DNA of 42,084 bases from an uncultured Bacteroidales bacterium. Lineage in GTDB: Bacteria > Bacteroidota > Bacteroidia > Bacteroidales > WCHB1-69. The notes under the pieces were generated by a model, which was not told the origin of the DNA, ran no database searches, and saw only the letters and a program-made list of their open reading frames with translations. Shown one piece after another: positions 25,296 through 33,272 of the stretch. The position numbers were made by a program, and so were the translations under genes. Each line of letters starts with the position of its first letter. The stretch's first letter is position 1. Location: positions 1 to 42,084 of the forward strand of contig CALDIA010000058.1 of the NCBI GenBank assembly GCA_937901455.1. The letters run 5' to 3'.

Positions 25296-25326
25296 TTTGC
25301 AAAGATAAAAAAAAAATATACTTTTG
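25296..25326. promoter_or_regulatory. Nested divergent promoters for the adenosyltransferase gene (minus) and tRNA-Lys (plus)
   Basis: Plus strand: TTTG 25296-25299, 19-nt spacer, TACTTTTG 25319-25326, an exact consensus 30 nt before the tRNA. Minus strand: TATCTTTG at 25307-25300, 15 nt before ATG 25284. The minus -7 box lies inside the plus promoter's spacer, so the two cannot be occupied at once. Confidence 0.6.
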
Positions 25327-25356
25327 CGCCTCGTTAGTCATCCGATTAACAAGTCA

Positions 25357-25429
25357 GTCTCCTTAGCTCAGTTGGTAGAGCAATTGACTCTTAATCAATG
25401 GGTCCAGGGTTCGAGTCCCTGAGGGGACA
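25357..25429 (+). tRNA. tRNA-Lys (anticodon CTT)
   Basis: The 73-nt sequence folds into a full cloverleaf: acceptor stem GTCTCCT/AGGGGAC (one G-T wobble), D arm with TAGCTCAGTTGGTAGAGC, anticodon stem ATTGA/TCAAT around loop CTCTTAA (anticodon CTT), and T arm CAGGG-TTCGAGT-CCCTG. The discriminator base is A; CCA is not encoded. It reads AAG lysine codons. A good promoter lies upstream and a terminator follows directly. Confidence 0.97.
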
Positions 25430-25436
25430 CACTGAA

Positions 25437-25471
25437 AACACTCCAAACTAATCGTTTGGGGTGTTTTTTTT
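25437..25471 (+). terminator. Rho-independent terminator of tRNA-Lys
   Basis: A 12-bp stem (25437-25448 with 25454-25465, one T-G pair) with loop TAATC, followed by a run of T's. It begins 7 nt after the tRNA. Confidence 0.88.
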
Positions 25472-25600
25472 CTTCAGTTTCGCGAGTCCGATTCCCGAAA
25501 TCGCTATTTGCTGTATGCTCTGCTATCGGACCTCGCCCACCTCCTTGCTTTTGATTTTCGGTACTGCATTGTCTCCTGTGAAGACAAATAGTTAATAAGG

Positions 25601-25631
25601 TTGAATTATTCGGACTTTTTTTGTACTTTTG
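25601..25631 (+). promoter_or_regulatory. Promoter of the nadB operon
   Basis: TTG 25601-25603, 20-nt spacer, TACTTTTG 25624-25631, then 23 nt to ATG 25655. The stretch 25472-25600 before it carries no feature I can support. Confidence 0.6.
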
Positions 25632-25654
25632 CACGTTTTTTTATATTGCTTAAA

Positions 25655-27223
25655 ATGCGTAAAGAAGTAGATTTTTTAGTGATTGGTTCCGGTGTGGCGG
25701 GACTCTGTTTTGCCCTTAAGGCAGCGAATTTTGGCAAGGTGTGTATGATTACCAAGGCACATATCTCTGACGGCTCCACGCGGTTTGCACAAGGTGGTAT
25801 CGCCTCGGTGGTTTACCAGCCAGACTCTTACGAGAAGCATATTCACGATACCATGGTGGCAGGTGCAGAACTTTCTGACGCCCACATTGTGGAGTTGACT
25901 ATACGTGAAGCTACTGCCCGTGTGATGGAATTGGTGGACTGGGGTGTGGATTTCGACAAAAACAAGGACGGCAAGTTTGCCCTCGCTAAAGAGGGAGGCC
26001 ACTCCGAGTATCGCGTGCTACATCATAAGGACATGACCGGCGCCGAGATTGAGGAGAAGCTGATTCTGGCTGCCCAGAAAAATCCAAATATACAGATTTA
26101 TGAGAATAAGATTGCCGTGGACATCATCACGCAGCACCACTTGGGTGTAAATGTCACGCGTCGTTCTGAAGACATCACCTGCTATGGTGCCTATGTGTTC
26201 AACCCTGACACCCACTCCGTGGATACGGTGCTGGCGAAGATTACAATGATGGCCACTGGCGGTATCGGCATGGTGTACGAACATACAACAAATCCTGTGG
26301 TGGCCACTGGTGATGGCGTTGCTATGGTTTATAGAGCTAAAGGTGCCGTGCGCGGCATGGAGTTTGTGCAATTTCATCCCACCTCTCTCTATAACCCCAA
26401 AGAGTCGCCCTCTTTTTTGATAACGGAAGCTATGCGGGGTGCTGGCGCAATCCTCAAAGATGCCAATGGGGTGGCCTTCATGGATAAATACGATGAACGC
26501 AGCTCCTTAGCTCCCCGTGACATTGTGGCCCGCGCCATCGATACCGAAATGAAACGCCAAGGTGTGGACCATGTCTATCTGGATGCAACGGTCATACAAC
26601 AGCAGGAAATTTTTGAGCACTTTCCCAATATCTATGCCAAATGCCTCAGCATTGGCATTGACATTACCAAGGAGATGATTCCCGTGGTGCCTGTTGCCCA
26701 TTACTCCTGCGGCGGCATTCTCACTGACGAGTGGGGTGCCACGACCATCCGCAACCTCTACGCTTCCGGTGAGTGCGCCTCCACGGGACTGCATGGTGCC
26801 AACCGTTTGGCATCAAACTCCCTGCTTGAAGCGCTCGTCTTTTCTCATCGTGCCTGCCTCAAGTCGGTAGAGGACATCCCCCATATCGACTTCTGCCATG
26901 AAGTACCCGACTGGAACAGCGACGGCACTGTGCTGAATGAGGAGATGGTGCTCATTACCCAGTCGCGCAAGGAACTACAGTCTATCATGAGCTCTTATGT
27001 GGGCATCGTTCGCTCCAACCTCCGTCTGCAGCGGGCTTTCGACAGGCTTGAGATCCTATATCGTGAGACCGAGGAACTTTACAAACAGTCCATCTTGAAT
27101 CCTGCTATTTGCGAGTTGCGCAACATGATAAACGTCGGTTACCTGATTATACGTCATGCCATGAGCCGAAAGGAGAGTAGGGGGCTGCATTATTCTTTAG
27201 ATTATCCACCTTATAACCAATAA
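25655..27223 (+). CDS. nadB: L-aspartate oxidase
   Basis: NadB is the FAD enzyme that oxidises L-aspartate to iminoaspartate, the first step of de novo NAD synthesis; its unstable product is used by NadA. The 522-residue protein has the dinucleotide-binding motif VIGSGVAGL (9-17), STRFAQGGIASV (about 41-52), the active-site block FVQFHPTSLYNP (about 245-256), APRDIVARAID (about 289-299) and PVAHYSCGGI (about 349-358), ending with a helical C-terminal domain. ATG 25655 was used; the frame upstream (to 25601) spans the promoter. It heads a tight run of five plus-strand genes; mtaB begins one base after its stop codon. Confidence 0.97.
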   Translation: MRKEVDFLVIGSGVAGLCFALKAANFGKVCMITKAHISDGSTRFAQGGIASVVYQPDSYEKHIHDTMVAGAELSDAHIVELTIREATARVMELVDWGVDFDKNKDGKFALAKEGGHSEYRVLHHKDMTGAEIEEKLILAAQKNPNIQIYENKIAVDIITQHHLGVNVTRRSEDITCYGAYVFNPDTHSVDTVLAKITMMATGGIGMVYEHTTNPVVATGDGVAMVYRAKGAVRGMEFVQFHPTSLYNPKESPSFLITEAMRGAGAILKDANGVAFMDKYDERSSLAPRDIVARAIDTEMKRQGVDHVYLDATVIQQQEIFEHFPNIYAKCLSIGIDITKEMIPVVPVAHYSCGGILTDEWGATTIRNLYASGECASTGLHGANRLASNSLLEALVFSHRACLKSVEDIPHIDFCHEVPDWNSDGTVLNEEMVLITQSRKELQSIMSSYVGIVRSNLRLQRAFDRLEILYRETEELYKQSILNPAICELRNMINVGYLIIRHAMSRKESRGLHYSLDYPPYNQ

Positions 27224-27224
27224 G

Positions 27225-28451
27225 ATGAAAAATTTTGACATTTATACGTTAGGCTGCAAGCTGAACTATAGCGAATCATCTGCCATAGCAGCCAAATTAG
27301 TGGAGAACGGTTGGACCCAGGGGGGCATTCCCGAGGTGATCATCATCAACACTTGTGCGGTGACCTCCTCGGCTGAAAAAAAGACCCGCAACCTGGCTTC
27401 CAAGTTGCACCGAGAGAACCCATTGGCATCCTTGGTGTTGATAGGGTGCTATAGTGCCTTAAAACCCGAATTGTTGGAACGTTGGTCGGGGGTTATCAAG
27501 GTTTTTGGCAGCCACGACAAGATGGGAGTGGTGGATTATATCGTCAATCGCACCGAGCATCAGGCGCCCTTCTTCTTCGATGCCTTTTCGGTGAATGACC
27601 GCACACGCTCTTTTCTAAAGATTCAGGACGGTTGTAACAACCACTGTACCTATTGTACGGTATGGATTGCGCGTGGCAAGAGCCGTAGCGACTCAAAGGA
27701 GAATGTGCTGGCCAACATACAGAAGATTGCCGAGGCTGGCCATCACGAAGTGAACCTCACCGGTGTGAACGTGGGAGACTTCGGTCGCGGCACGAAGGTT
27801 GATTTTCTGGCTCTACTCAAGGCTATCGTCAAGCAGAATGCCATTGAGCGGGTGCGCATATCCTCCATTGAGCCCGATCTGCTCTCGCCCGAGATTATCA
27901 AACTGGTGGCCAAGTCACCCATCCTGATGCCCCATTTCCATATGCCTTTGCAGTCGGGTTGCGACCGCATTCTCAAGGAGATGCACCGTCGCTACACCAC
28001 CCAAGAATATGCAGACAAGGTGGCGCTCATTCGGCAGAAGATGCCCGATGCCTGCATCGCCTGCGACGTTATTGTGGGATTTCCTGGCGAAACGGATGAG
28101 GAGTTTGAAGAGACTTATAATTTCCTGAAAGATCTCCCCATCAGCTATATGCATGTTTTCCCATACTCGCGCCGCCCGCGCACGCACGCCAATATGATGG
28201 AAAACCAAATCTCCGACACTGTCAAACATGAGCGCACCGAGCGCCTGCTGGAACTCTCTCACGCCAAAAAGATAGATTTCTACAAACAGTGCGAAGGACA
28301 GGAGCGCCCTGTACTCATTGAGTCAGAAGTGGTGGAAGACCGTTTGTGCGGCTTCACAGACAACTATGTGCGGGTGACTGTCCCCTATGATGAAAAACTG
28401 ATTAATACGATTCAAACGGTTAAAATTGAACAATGCCACACCATATTGTAA
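27225..28451 (+). CDS. mtaB: tRNA t6A37 methylthiotransferase MtaB
   Basis: MtaB adds a methylthio group to N6-threonylcarbamoyladenosine at position 37 of tRNAs that read ANN codons, giving ms2t6A. The 408 residues hold the N-terminal methylthiotransferase domain with its three cluster cysteines (Cys11 in TLGCKLN, Cys44 in NTCAVT, Cys75 in GCYS), the radical SAM domain with CNNHCTYC (Cys137, 141, 144) and SIEPDLL (about 218-224), and a short C-terminal TRAM-like part. YTLGCKLNYSE is more typical of MtaB than of MiaB or RimO. It overlaps the M16 peptidase gene by 19 bases, showing translational coupling. Its likely substrates include the tRNA-Lys group, a member of which is encoded just upstream. 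Confidence 0.95.
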   Translation: MKNFDIYTLGCKLNYSESSAIAAKLVENGWTQGGIPEVIIINTCAVTSSAEKKTRNLASKLHRENPLASLVLIGCYSALKPELLERWSGVIKVFGSHDKMGVVDYIVNRTEHQAPFFFDAFSVNDRTRSFLKIQDGCNNHCTYCTVWIARGKSRSDSKENVLANIQKIAEAGHHEVNLTGVNVGDFGRGTKVDFLALLKAIVKQNAIERVRISSIEPDLLSPEIIKLVAKSPILMPHFHMPLQSGCDRILKEMHRRYTTQEYADKVALIRQKMPDACIACDVIVGFPGETDEEFEETYNFLKDLPISYMHVFPYSRRPRTHANMMENQISDTVKHERTERLLELSHAKKIDFYKQCEGQERPVLIESEVVEDRLCGFTDNYVRVTVPYDEKLINTIQTVKIEQCHTIL

Positions 28452-29659
28452 GATTGAGTAACGGGTTGCGGGTTCTGCATGTCGAGACCAAGGCCCCGAT
28501 ATCTCATTTTGGTGTTTTAGTGGATGTAGGCACGCGCGATGAGCCGCAACAGCTTCCTGGATTGGCGCATTTTCTGGAACATACCATCTTCAAGGGTACG
28601 AAGAAACGCAACGCTTACCATGTGATTAGCCGAATGGATGCTGTGGGGGGCGACTTGAATGCCAGCACCTCCAAGGAAGAGACCTATTTTCACACCTCTT
28701 TTTTGTCGGTGGAATATCCCCGCGCCGTGGAACTGCTCTCCGACATCCTGCTGCATTCCGTCTTCCCGGAAAAGGAAATTGAACATGAGAAATCCGTGGT
28801 TGTGGAGGAGATAAACTACTACAAGGATTCCCCCTCGGAGTTGATATTTGATGATTTCGAGTCGCTGGTTTTCCACGACCATCCGCTTGGGCGCAATATT
28901 TTGGGCACCCGACAGAGTGTGAAGAAGATCCGTCGGGAGGACCTTCAGCTCCTGTTGCATCAGTATTACAACGTGCACGACCTGATGATTGCCTCTGTGG
29001 GGAATATCTCTATGAAGCGTTTGCTGAAGTTGTGCGAGCGCTATTTTGGAGACCTTGATCTCGAACAGACCCAAAAAGTGCGGACGCCTTTCACGAACTA
29101 TTGTCCACAGACTTTGCATGTGCACAAGCACACAGCCCAGACCAACGTGATGATGGGGATGCCTGCCTATGCCATAACGGACGACAAGCGTGTGCCTTTC
29201 CTGATGATGACGAACCTGTTGGGGGGTCAGGGGCAAAACACGCGCCTTAATATGAGTGTTCGGGAAAAGTATGGGCTCGCCTATACCATTGAGGCTAACT
29301 ACACTTCCTTTTCTGACACGGGACTCTTTGCGGTCTATTTTGGTTGTGCGCCTCAGAACCGAGACCAATGCATAGAACTTGTGCGTTGCGAAACTGACCG
29401 CCTGCGTCAACAACGTCTGGGAACCATGCAGCTCTATTATGCCAAAAAGCAGTTGATTGGACAACTTGCTCTTTCAAACGAGGCCAAGTTGAACGAGATG
29501 TTGGGCATGGGTCATGCCGCCCTCTTCTTTGACGAGGTGGATACCATGGAGGAGAGTGTGGAGGAAATTCTCAGTCTCACAGCTGGTGATATTTTGGAGG
29601 TGGCCAACGAGATATTGCAACCTGACCGCTTCACCACTTTAATTTTTGAACACGCATGA
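28433..29659 (+). CDS. M16 family zinc metallopeptidase (processing-peptidase-like), 408 aa
   Basis: The inverted zinc motif HFLEH at residues 46-50 and the third ligand Glu126 in VVVEEINYY, 76 residues later, define an active M16 catalytic domain; YPRAVELLSDIL and DHPLGRNILG are conserved in the family. A second, inactive M16 half follows (about 165-408), with YGLAYTIEANY at about 282. No signal peptide is visible, so it is probably cytoplasmic, like the single-chain M16B peptidases of other bacteria. Substrate unknown. The start at 28433 lies within the end of mtaB; M at 28433 (MPHHIVRLSNGLRVL) gives the typical N-terminus. Confidence 0.93.
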   Translation: MPHHIVRLSNGLRVLHVETKAPISHFGVLVDVGTRDEPQQLPGLAHFLEHTIFKGTKKRNAYHVISRMDAVGGDLNASTSKEETYFHTSFLSVEYPRAVELLSDILLHSVFPEKEIEHEKSVVVEEINYYKDSPSELIFDDFESLVFHDHPLGRNILGTRQSVKKIRREDLQLLLHQYYNVHDLMIASVGNISMKRLLKLCERYFGDLDLEQTQKVRTPFTNYCPQTLHVHKHTAQTNVMMGMPAYAITDDKRVPFLMMTNLLGGQGQNTRLNMSVREKYGLAYTIEANYTSFSDTGLFAVYFGCAPQNRDQCIELVRCETDRLRQQRLGTMQLYYAKKQLIGQLALSNEAKLNEMLGMGHAALFFDEVDTMEESVEEILSLTAGDILEVANEILQPDRFTTLIFEHA

Positions 29660-29671
29660 TGCTATAGTAAT

Positions 29672-30298
29672 ATGTTGTCACTCTATTCGAAACATTTGGA
29701 AAATGCGGTCAATGAGATCGCCAAGTTGCCCGGCATCGGACGCCGTACCGCATTACGTCTGGCTTTACATCTGCTCAAAACGGAAACGGAGGATGTGTCA
29801 CGCCTTACTGACCGCATCAACAAACTAAAGACAGACATCTACTTTTGCAAGAAATGCTACAATATCTCTGACTATGAGGTATGCGATATTTGCAATAACC
29901 CCAAGCGGGATGCCACCCAGATATGTGTTGTGCAGGATATCCGCGACATCATCGCTATTGAGAATACGCATCAGTACGCAGGCGTGTATCATGTGCTTGG
30001 GGGTGTGATCTCACCTATGGATGGTGTGGGTATCCAACAGCTTACCCTACAGGAGCTCTTCGACAGGGTGGCGCAAGAACCTGTCAGTGAGTTGATTTTG
30101 GCCCTGCCCTCTACCGTGGAAGGCGATACCACCAACTTCTTCATCTTCAAGAATGTGAAAGATAAAGTGCCCAAGATTACGGCCATCGCCCGCGGCATCG
30201 GAGTCGGCGAGGAGTTGGAGTATGCCGATGAAGTGACGCTCGGACGCTCGCTGCGCTCGCGTACCGATTTCGATACGACCTATCAGAAAAAAGATTGA
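29672..30298 (+). CDS. recR: Recombination protein RecR
   Basis: RecR acts with RecO to load RecA on gapped DNA. The 208-residue protein has the helix-hairpin-helix LPGIGRRTALRLALHLL (19-35), a four-cysteine zinc finger (Cys59, Cys62, Cys71, Cys74) and the Toprim domain (about 80-175) with CVVQDIRDIIAIE, YHVLGGVISPMDGVG and ALPSTVEGD. Length and all motifs are standard. It starts 12 bases after the peptidase gene, so it belongs to the nadB operon by position. Confidence 0.97.
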   Translation: MLSLYSKHLENAVNEIAKLPGIGRRTALRLALHLLKTETEDVSRLTDRINKLKTDIYFCKKCYNISDYEVCDICNNPKRDATQICVVQDIRDIIAIENTHQYAGVYHVLGGVISPMDGVGIQQLTLQELFDRVAQEPVSELILALPSTVEGDTTNFFIFKNVKDKVPKITAIARGIGVGEELEYADEVTLGRSLRSRTDFDTTYQKKD

Positions 30299-30313
30299 AC
30301 ATAATAATATTGT

Positions 30314-32272
30314 ATGAAAAAATATACTCTCATACTCTTCCTCCTTGGTATGATGGTGGCGGGTATGGCACAAGAAACAGAAATGACAGACAGCATCGCA
30401 TACGTATCACCCTTTGAGTTCGGACTGCAGGAAGCCACCACCGATAGTGCTCGCTATGATGTACTCTATCGGACGCATAAGGCCGCTATCGAGACAGGAA
30501 AAGTGGTCAACTATGCAGGTGTTGAACAACTCACTATCGAGGTGACGGCCGATAGCAAGAGTATCCCCCTTTCCTCGTATAACGACTTCTCCGGCCTTAC
30601 ATTGACGGTGAAGAACAAAGCCCAGAAGTTCTTCCTTTTTGAACTGATTCAGCCCGCCCAGCCTGTGCAGATAGAGAAAAGAATGGTGGATGATGGAGAT
30701 TTCAGAGATGTGGATTCTTTGACAGAGGGCTCCTGGATGCTTATCCTGGAGGATGAGACCCCATGGGTGGGCAATCGAGCCGGTTATAGCTATGGTGCTA
30801 CCCGAAAAGATATATTGCTGTTGCAAGATGGTAAGGCCAAGAATAAGCCGATAGCCCCCTATAATACAGACAGCACTAAGGTGAAAGCATCTTTCTGCCC
30901 AGCTACATCAGTGCCTAAACTCATTGCCAACCTGACGATTCTTCGTGACAGCACAGCCACCTACAAGACGAAATGTATCTATGTGGAAGGCTATAATAAT
31001 GTCCAAATCAAGAGCGTGACTATCAAGACCCCGCAAAACAGTACTTTGTATGCCGACGAGGCTATCGCAATTGTCAACTGTTCTGATGTGTTGATGGAGG
31101 ATGTGACCATTGAAGGAACTTACTCCCAAGAAAAGAAGTACGGCTATGGCATCATGATGAACAATGTGCTGAACGCCACTTTTCAGCGTATTGTAGGCCA
31201 TGCACAATGGGGCATCTTCGGCACCAATAACTTGAACAATACCACGCTGCGCAATTGTGACATCAACCGTTTTGATGTGCACTGCTACGGTCGTGACGTA
31301 TATATATATAATTGTAAGTTCAGCAAACTCTATAACCAGTTTTCATCGGTATATGGAGATGTGCTGTTCGATGGTTGCCGCTTTGTGGACTTTGTTCCAG
31401 TGCTGGTGGAAACCACCTATAATGCCTATACGCCTTTCGATTTGACATTCAAGAATTGCGTGATGGAGGCCTCGGTGTCGCGCAATTTTCTGGTTTCCAT
31501 CGGCAAATTAACCGACCAGCTCAACAGTCGTCCCGAATTGCTGCGCAAATGTTGGCCCAGTGTGCATATCCAGAACCTGACCGTTAATGTGCCCGACAAG
31601 GTATCGCAAATCATGCTCTTCAAGGTGACGGGAGAAAATACCTACCCGCACTCGGTGGATTACATTACACAAGTTAAGGTGGACGGACTTAAGTTCAACT
31701 ATTCAGGCTCAGGACATGCCGCTAATTTTGTAGTTTCCAATGTGGCTGTTACCACTTCCAAGTCTATGAACTATGATCTGCGCAATGTGGACCTTTTGCC
31801 CGTGGCGGATGAGAAAATTGCACAAGCCATCAAGAAGTATGCCTACCCTGGAAGCCTCACCTTTAATCTTCGAAGGGACAAAAATGATGTGGTCAAGGTG
31901 CTGGAGTCGCGCGTGAACTACAATGTGAACTCAAACAGTCAGTACAACATCCGCTTTACGAGTTGCACGATCGGCATGGTGCGTTACACCTCCACGCCTA
32001 ATGGCACCAAACGTACCTATTCGCGCTGCAAGATATATCTGAACAATGCCGATGATGCCAGATATTATATCGACAACCAAGCGGTATATGAGAAGTGTAC
32101 ATTTATACCATGTAGTCAGAAAATGTTCATAGACTTCTATGGCGACAAAAATGATGTTTCCATCAAGAACTGCAAGTCCACGCGCAATACGGCGCTGTTT
32201 TACCGTGGCAGTGTTAAGAATGATGAATTGAAGAGTTATCGGCTGGTTGGAGAGAAGAAGCCGAAGCGTTAG
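30314..32272 (+). CDS. Exported right-handed beta-helix-like protein of unknown function, 652 aa
   Basis: Signal peptide at residues 1-19 (MKKYTLILFLLGMMVAGMAQ). The middle (about 200-370) shows repeated short coils with the spacing of a right-handed parallel beta-helix: CIYVEGYNNVQIKSVTI, IAIVNCSDVLMEDVTIEG, GIMMNNVLNATFQRIVG, WGIFGTNNLNNTTLRNCDI, VYIYNCKFS, VLFDGCRFVDF. The C-terminal part repeats a similar pattern (YNIRFTSCTIGMV, YEKCTFIP, VSIKNCKS). Resemblance to surface pectin-lyase-fold proteins is structural only; no catalytic residues can be assigned and there is no T9SS sorting domain at the C-terminus. It begins 15 bases after recR, so it may be transcribed from the nadB promoter. 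Confidence 0.75.
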   Translation: MKKYTLILFLLGMMVAGMAQETEMTDSIAYVSPFEFGLQEATTDSARYDVLYRTHKAAIETGKVVNYAGVEQLTIEVTADSKSIPLSSYNDFSGLTLTVKNKAQKFFLFELIQPAQPVQIEKRMVDDGDFRDVDSLTEGSWMLILEDETPWVGNRAGYSYGATRKDILLLQDGKAKNKPIAPYNTDSTKVKASFCPATSVPKLIANLTILRDSTATYKTKCIYVEGYNNVQIKSVTIKTPQNSTLYADEAIAIVNCSDVLMEDVTIEGTYSQEKKYGYGIMMNNVLNATFQRIVGHAQWGIFGTNNLNNTTLRNCDINRFDVHCYGRDVYIYNCKFSKLYNQFSSVYGDVLFDGCRFVDFVPVLVETTYNAYTPFDLTFKNCVMEASVSRNFLVSIGKLTDQLNSRPELLRKCWPSVHIQNLTVNVPDKVSQIMLFKVTGENTYPHSVDYITQVKVDGLKFNYSGSGHAANFVVSNVAVTTSKSMNYDLRNVDLLPVADEKIAQAIKKYAYPGSLTFNLRRDKNDVVKVLESRVNYNVNSNSQYNIRFTSCTIGMVRYTSTPNGTKRTYSRCKIYLNNADDARYYIDNQAVYEKCTFIPCSQKMFIDFYGDKNDVSIKNCKSTRNTALFYRGSVKNDELKSYRLVGEKKPKR

Positions 32273-32293
32273 TACCCGGTCAGCGTAAATTTC

Positions 32294-33058
32294 CTAATTT
32301 TTGTAAATACCCTTTTTGTGACCGAAGTTATAGGCGATATAGCCGGTCAAATAGAAGGCTTTGGCCTTGTTTTGGGCCATTTGTTGCACGAAGGGGAAGA
32401 TCATGTTATAAGTGGCACCCACTTCGAGGGCATGCAGGCGGTAGTCGCTTTTGGCGAATTCAAAGTTGAAGCCGATCTTGGCATAGAAGCCGGGGCGGAA
32501 GATGGTTTGCATTATGCCAGTGAAGAGGCCGCCGCCCCCAAGAATATTGTTCAGGTTGTGTTTTTCGGGATTGTAGCGAACAATTTCAGAGAAGCCAGTG
32601 TTGTAGTTGAGCACCTCCACATAACAAGGGATTCCCAAACCTAAGGTGGGGCCTGCAGAGAGCTTCATGTTGACGGCTACCCCGCCCCAATAGGGCTTCT
32701 GGTGCAAGGTACGCTGGTAACCATAACCGCCTTGCAGGAAAAAAAGTGTGTACAATTGCCCGTAACGGCAAGGACGGGTCCAGTTGTAGGCGATGTTGAC
32801 AGACCGAATGGACTTGGGGTGCTGGTTGTAGAGGAACTCCAATTCCCAGAAATGCTTGTTGTGGATGTCAGGGGTGCGCCCATGTTGGAAACCAATCCCA
32901 AAGCCGGAAGTGTTCACCATTAACTCGAAATTCCACTCCTTGGTGGTCACGTCATGGTGAAATTCGCCAACCTCCTGGGCGTGGGACACGAAAAACATAC
33001 CCATTATTGCCAAGACAAGGGGTATGCTCAGATGCCGTTTGGTTCCCTCTGCCGACAT
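32294..33058 (-). CDS. Outer-membrane beta-barrel protein of unknown function, 254 aa
   Basis: It begins with a signal peptide (about 1-27, core LVLAIMGMFFVSHAQ) after a charged MSAEGTKRH leader. The mature part is made of alternating strands typical of an outer-membrane barrel: WNFELMVNTSGFGIGFQHG, HFWELEFLYNQHP, SVNIAYNW, YTLFFLQGGYGYQR, GFYAKIGFNFEFA, FYLTGYIAYNFG. A proline- and glycine-rich loop (VRYNPEKHNLNNILGGGGL) lies at about 162-180. The gene starts 10 bases after the stop of a 46-residue lipoprotein gene on the same strand and very likely shares its transcript. Confidence 0.75.
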   Translation of the reverse strand: MSAEGTKRHLSIPLVLAIMGMFFVSHAQEVGEFHHDVTTKEWNFELMVNTSGFGIGFQHGRTPDIHNKHFWELEFLYNQHPKSIRSVNIAYNWTRPCRYGQLYTLFFLQGGYGYQRTLHQKPYWGGVAVNMKLSAGPTLGLGIPCYVEVLNYNTGFSEIVRYNPEKHNLNNILGGGGLFTGIMQTIFRPGFYAKIGFNFEFAKSDYRLHALEVGATYNMIFPFVQQMAQNKAKAFYLTGYIAYNFGHKKGIYKN

Positions 33059-33068
33059 CAGTACGCGA

Positions 33069-33209
33069 CTATTTTGCCAAATCTATGTCGGTAGGGGCTT
33101 GATAAAGAGAATAGTGACCGTATGCAGCGCACTTGTGTTGCGTGTCACATGCTGAGAAGGTGGCTACACCTCCTAAGAGCAAAACTGCGATGATGATGAT
33201 TTTTTTCAT
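33069..33209 (-). CDS. Mini-lipoprotein, 46 aa
   Basis: A short gene with an unmistakable lipoprotein signal: MKKIIIIAVLLLGGVATFSAC, with Cys21 as the lipidation site. The mature part is only 26 residues (CDTQHKCAAYGHYSLYQ then APTDIDLAK). Tiny lipoproteins with a C-x-A-Y core occur in other Bacteroidota but their role is unknown to me. Support for the gene being real: a proper -7 box at 33230-33237, 20 nt before the ATG, a clean stop codon, and a barrel gene 10 bases downstream. Confidence 0.75.
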   Translation of the reverse strand: MKKIIIIAVLLLGGVATFSACDTQHKCAAYGHYSLYQAPTDIDLAK

Positions 33210-33229
33210 TATAGTCAGAATTAAACGTG

Positions 33230-33237
33230 CAAAAATA
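33230..33237 (-). promoter_or_regulatory. Promoter -7 box for the mini-lipoprotein/barrel pair
   Basis: The minus strand reads TATTTTTG followed by CACG, 20 nt before ATG 33209, between the aroA stop codon and the mini-lipoprotein. Confidence 0.45.
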
Positions 33238-33272
33238 ACAAATTTCCTGAATAAACGCTGAATATCTTCCTT

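Noticed and set aside
25395..25634. A 79-codon minus-strand frame overlapping tRNA-Lys, ending SPQGLEPWTH
   Set aside because: This is the well-known false protein produced by reading the antisense strand of a tRNA; its end is complementary to the T arm and acceptor stem. No promoter or start signal supports it.
28517..29464. A 315-codon frame antisense to the M16 peptidase
   Set aside because: Shadow of a GC-biased coding region; the sense strand has the zinc-binding motif and full domain structure.
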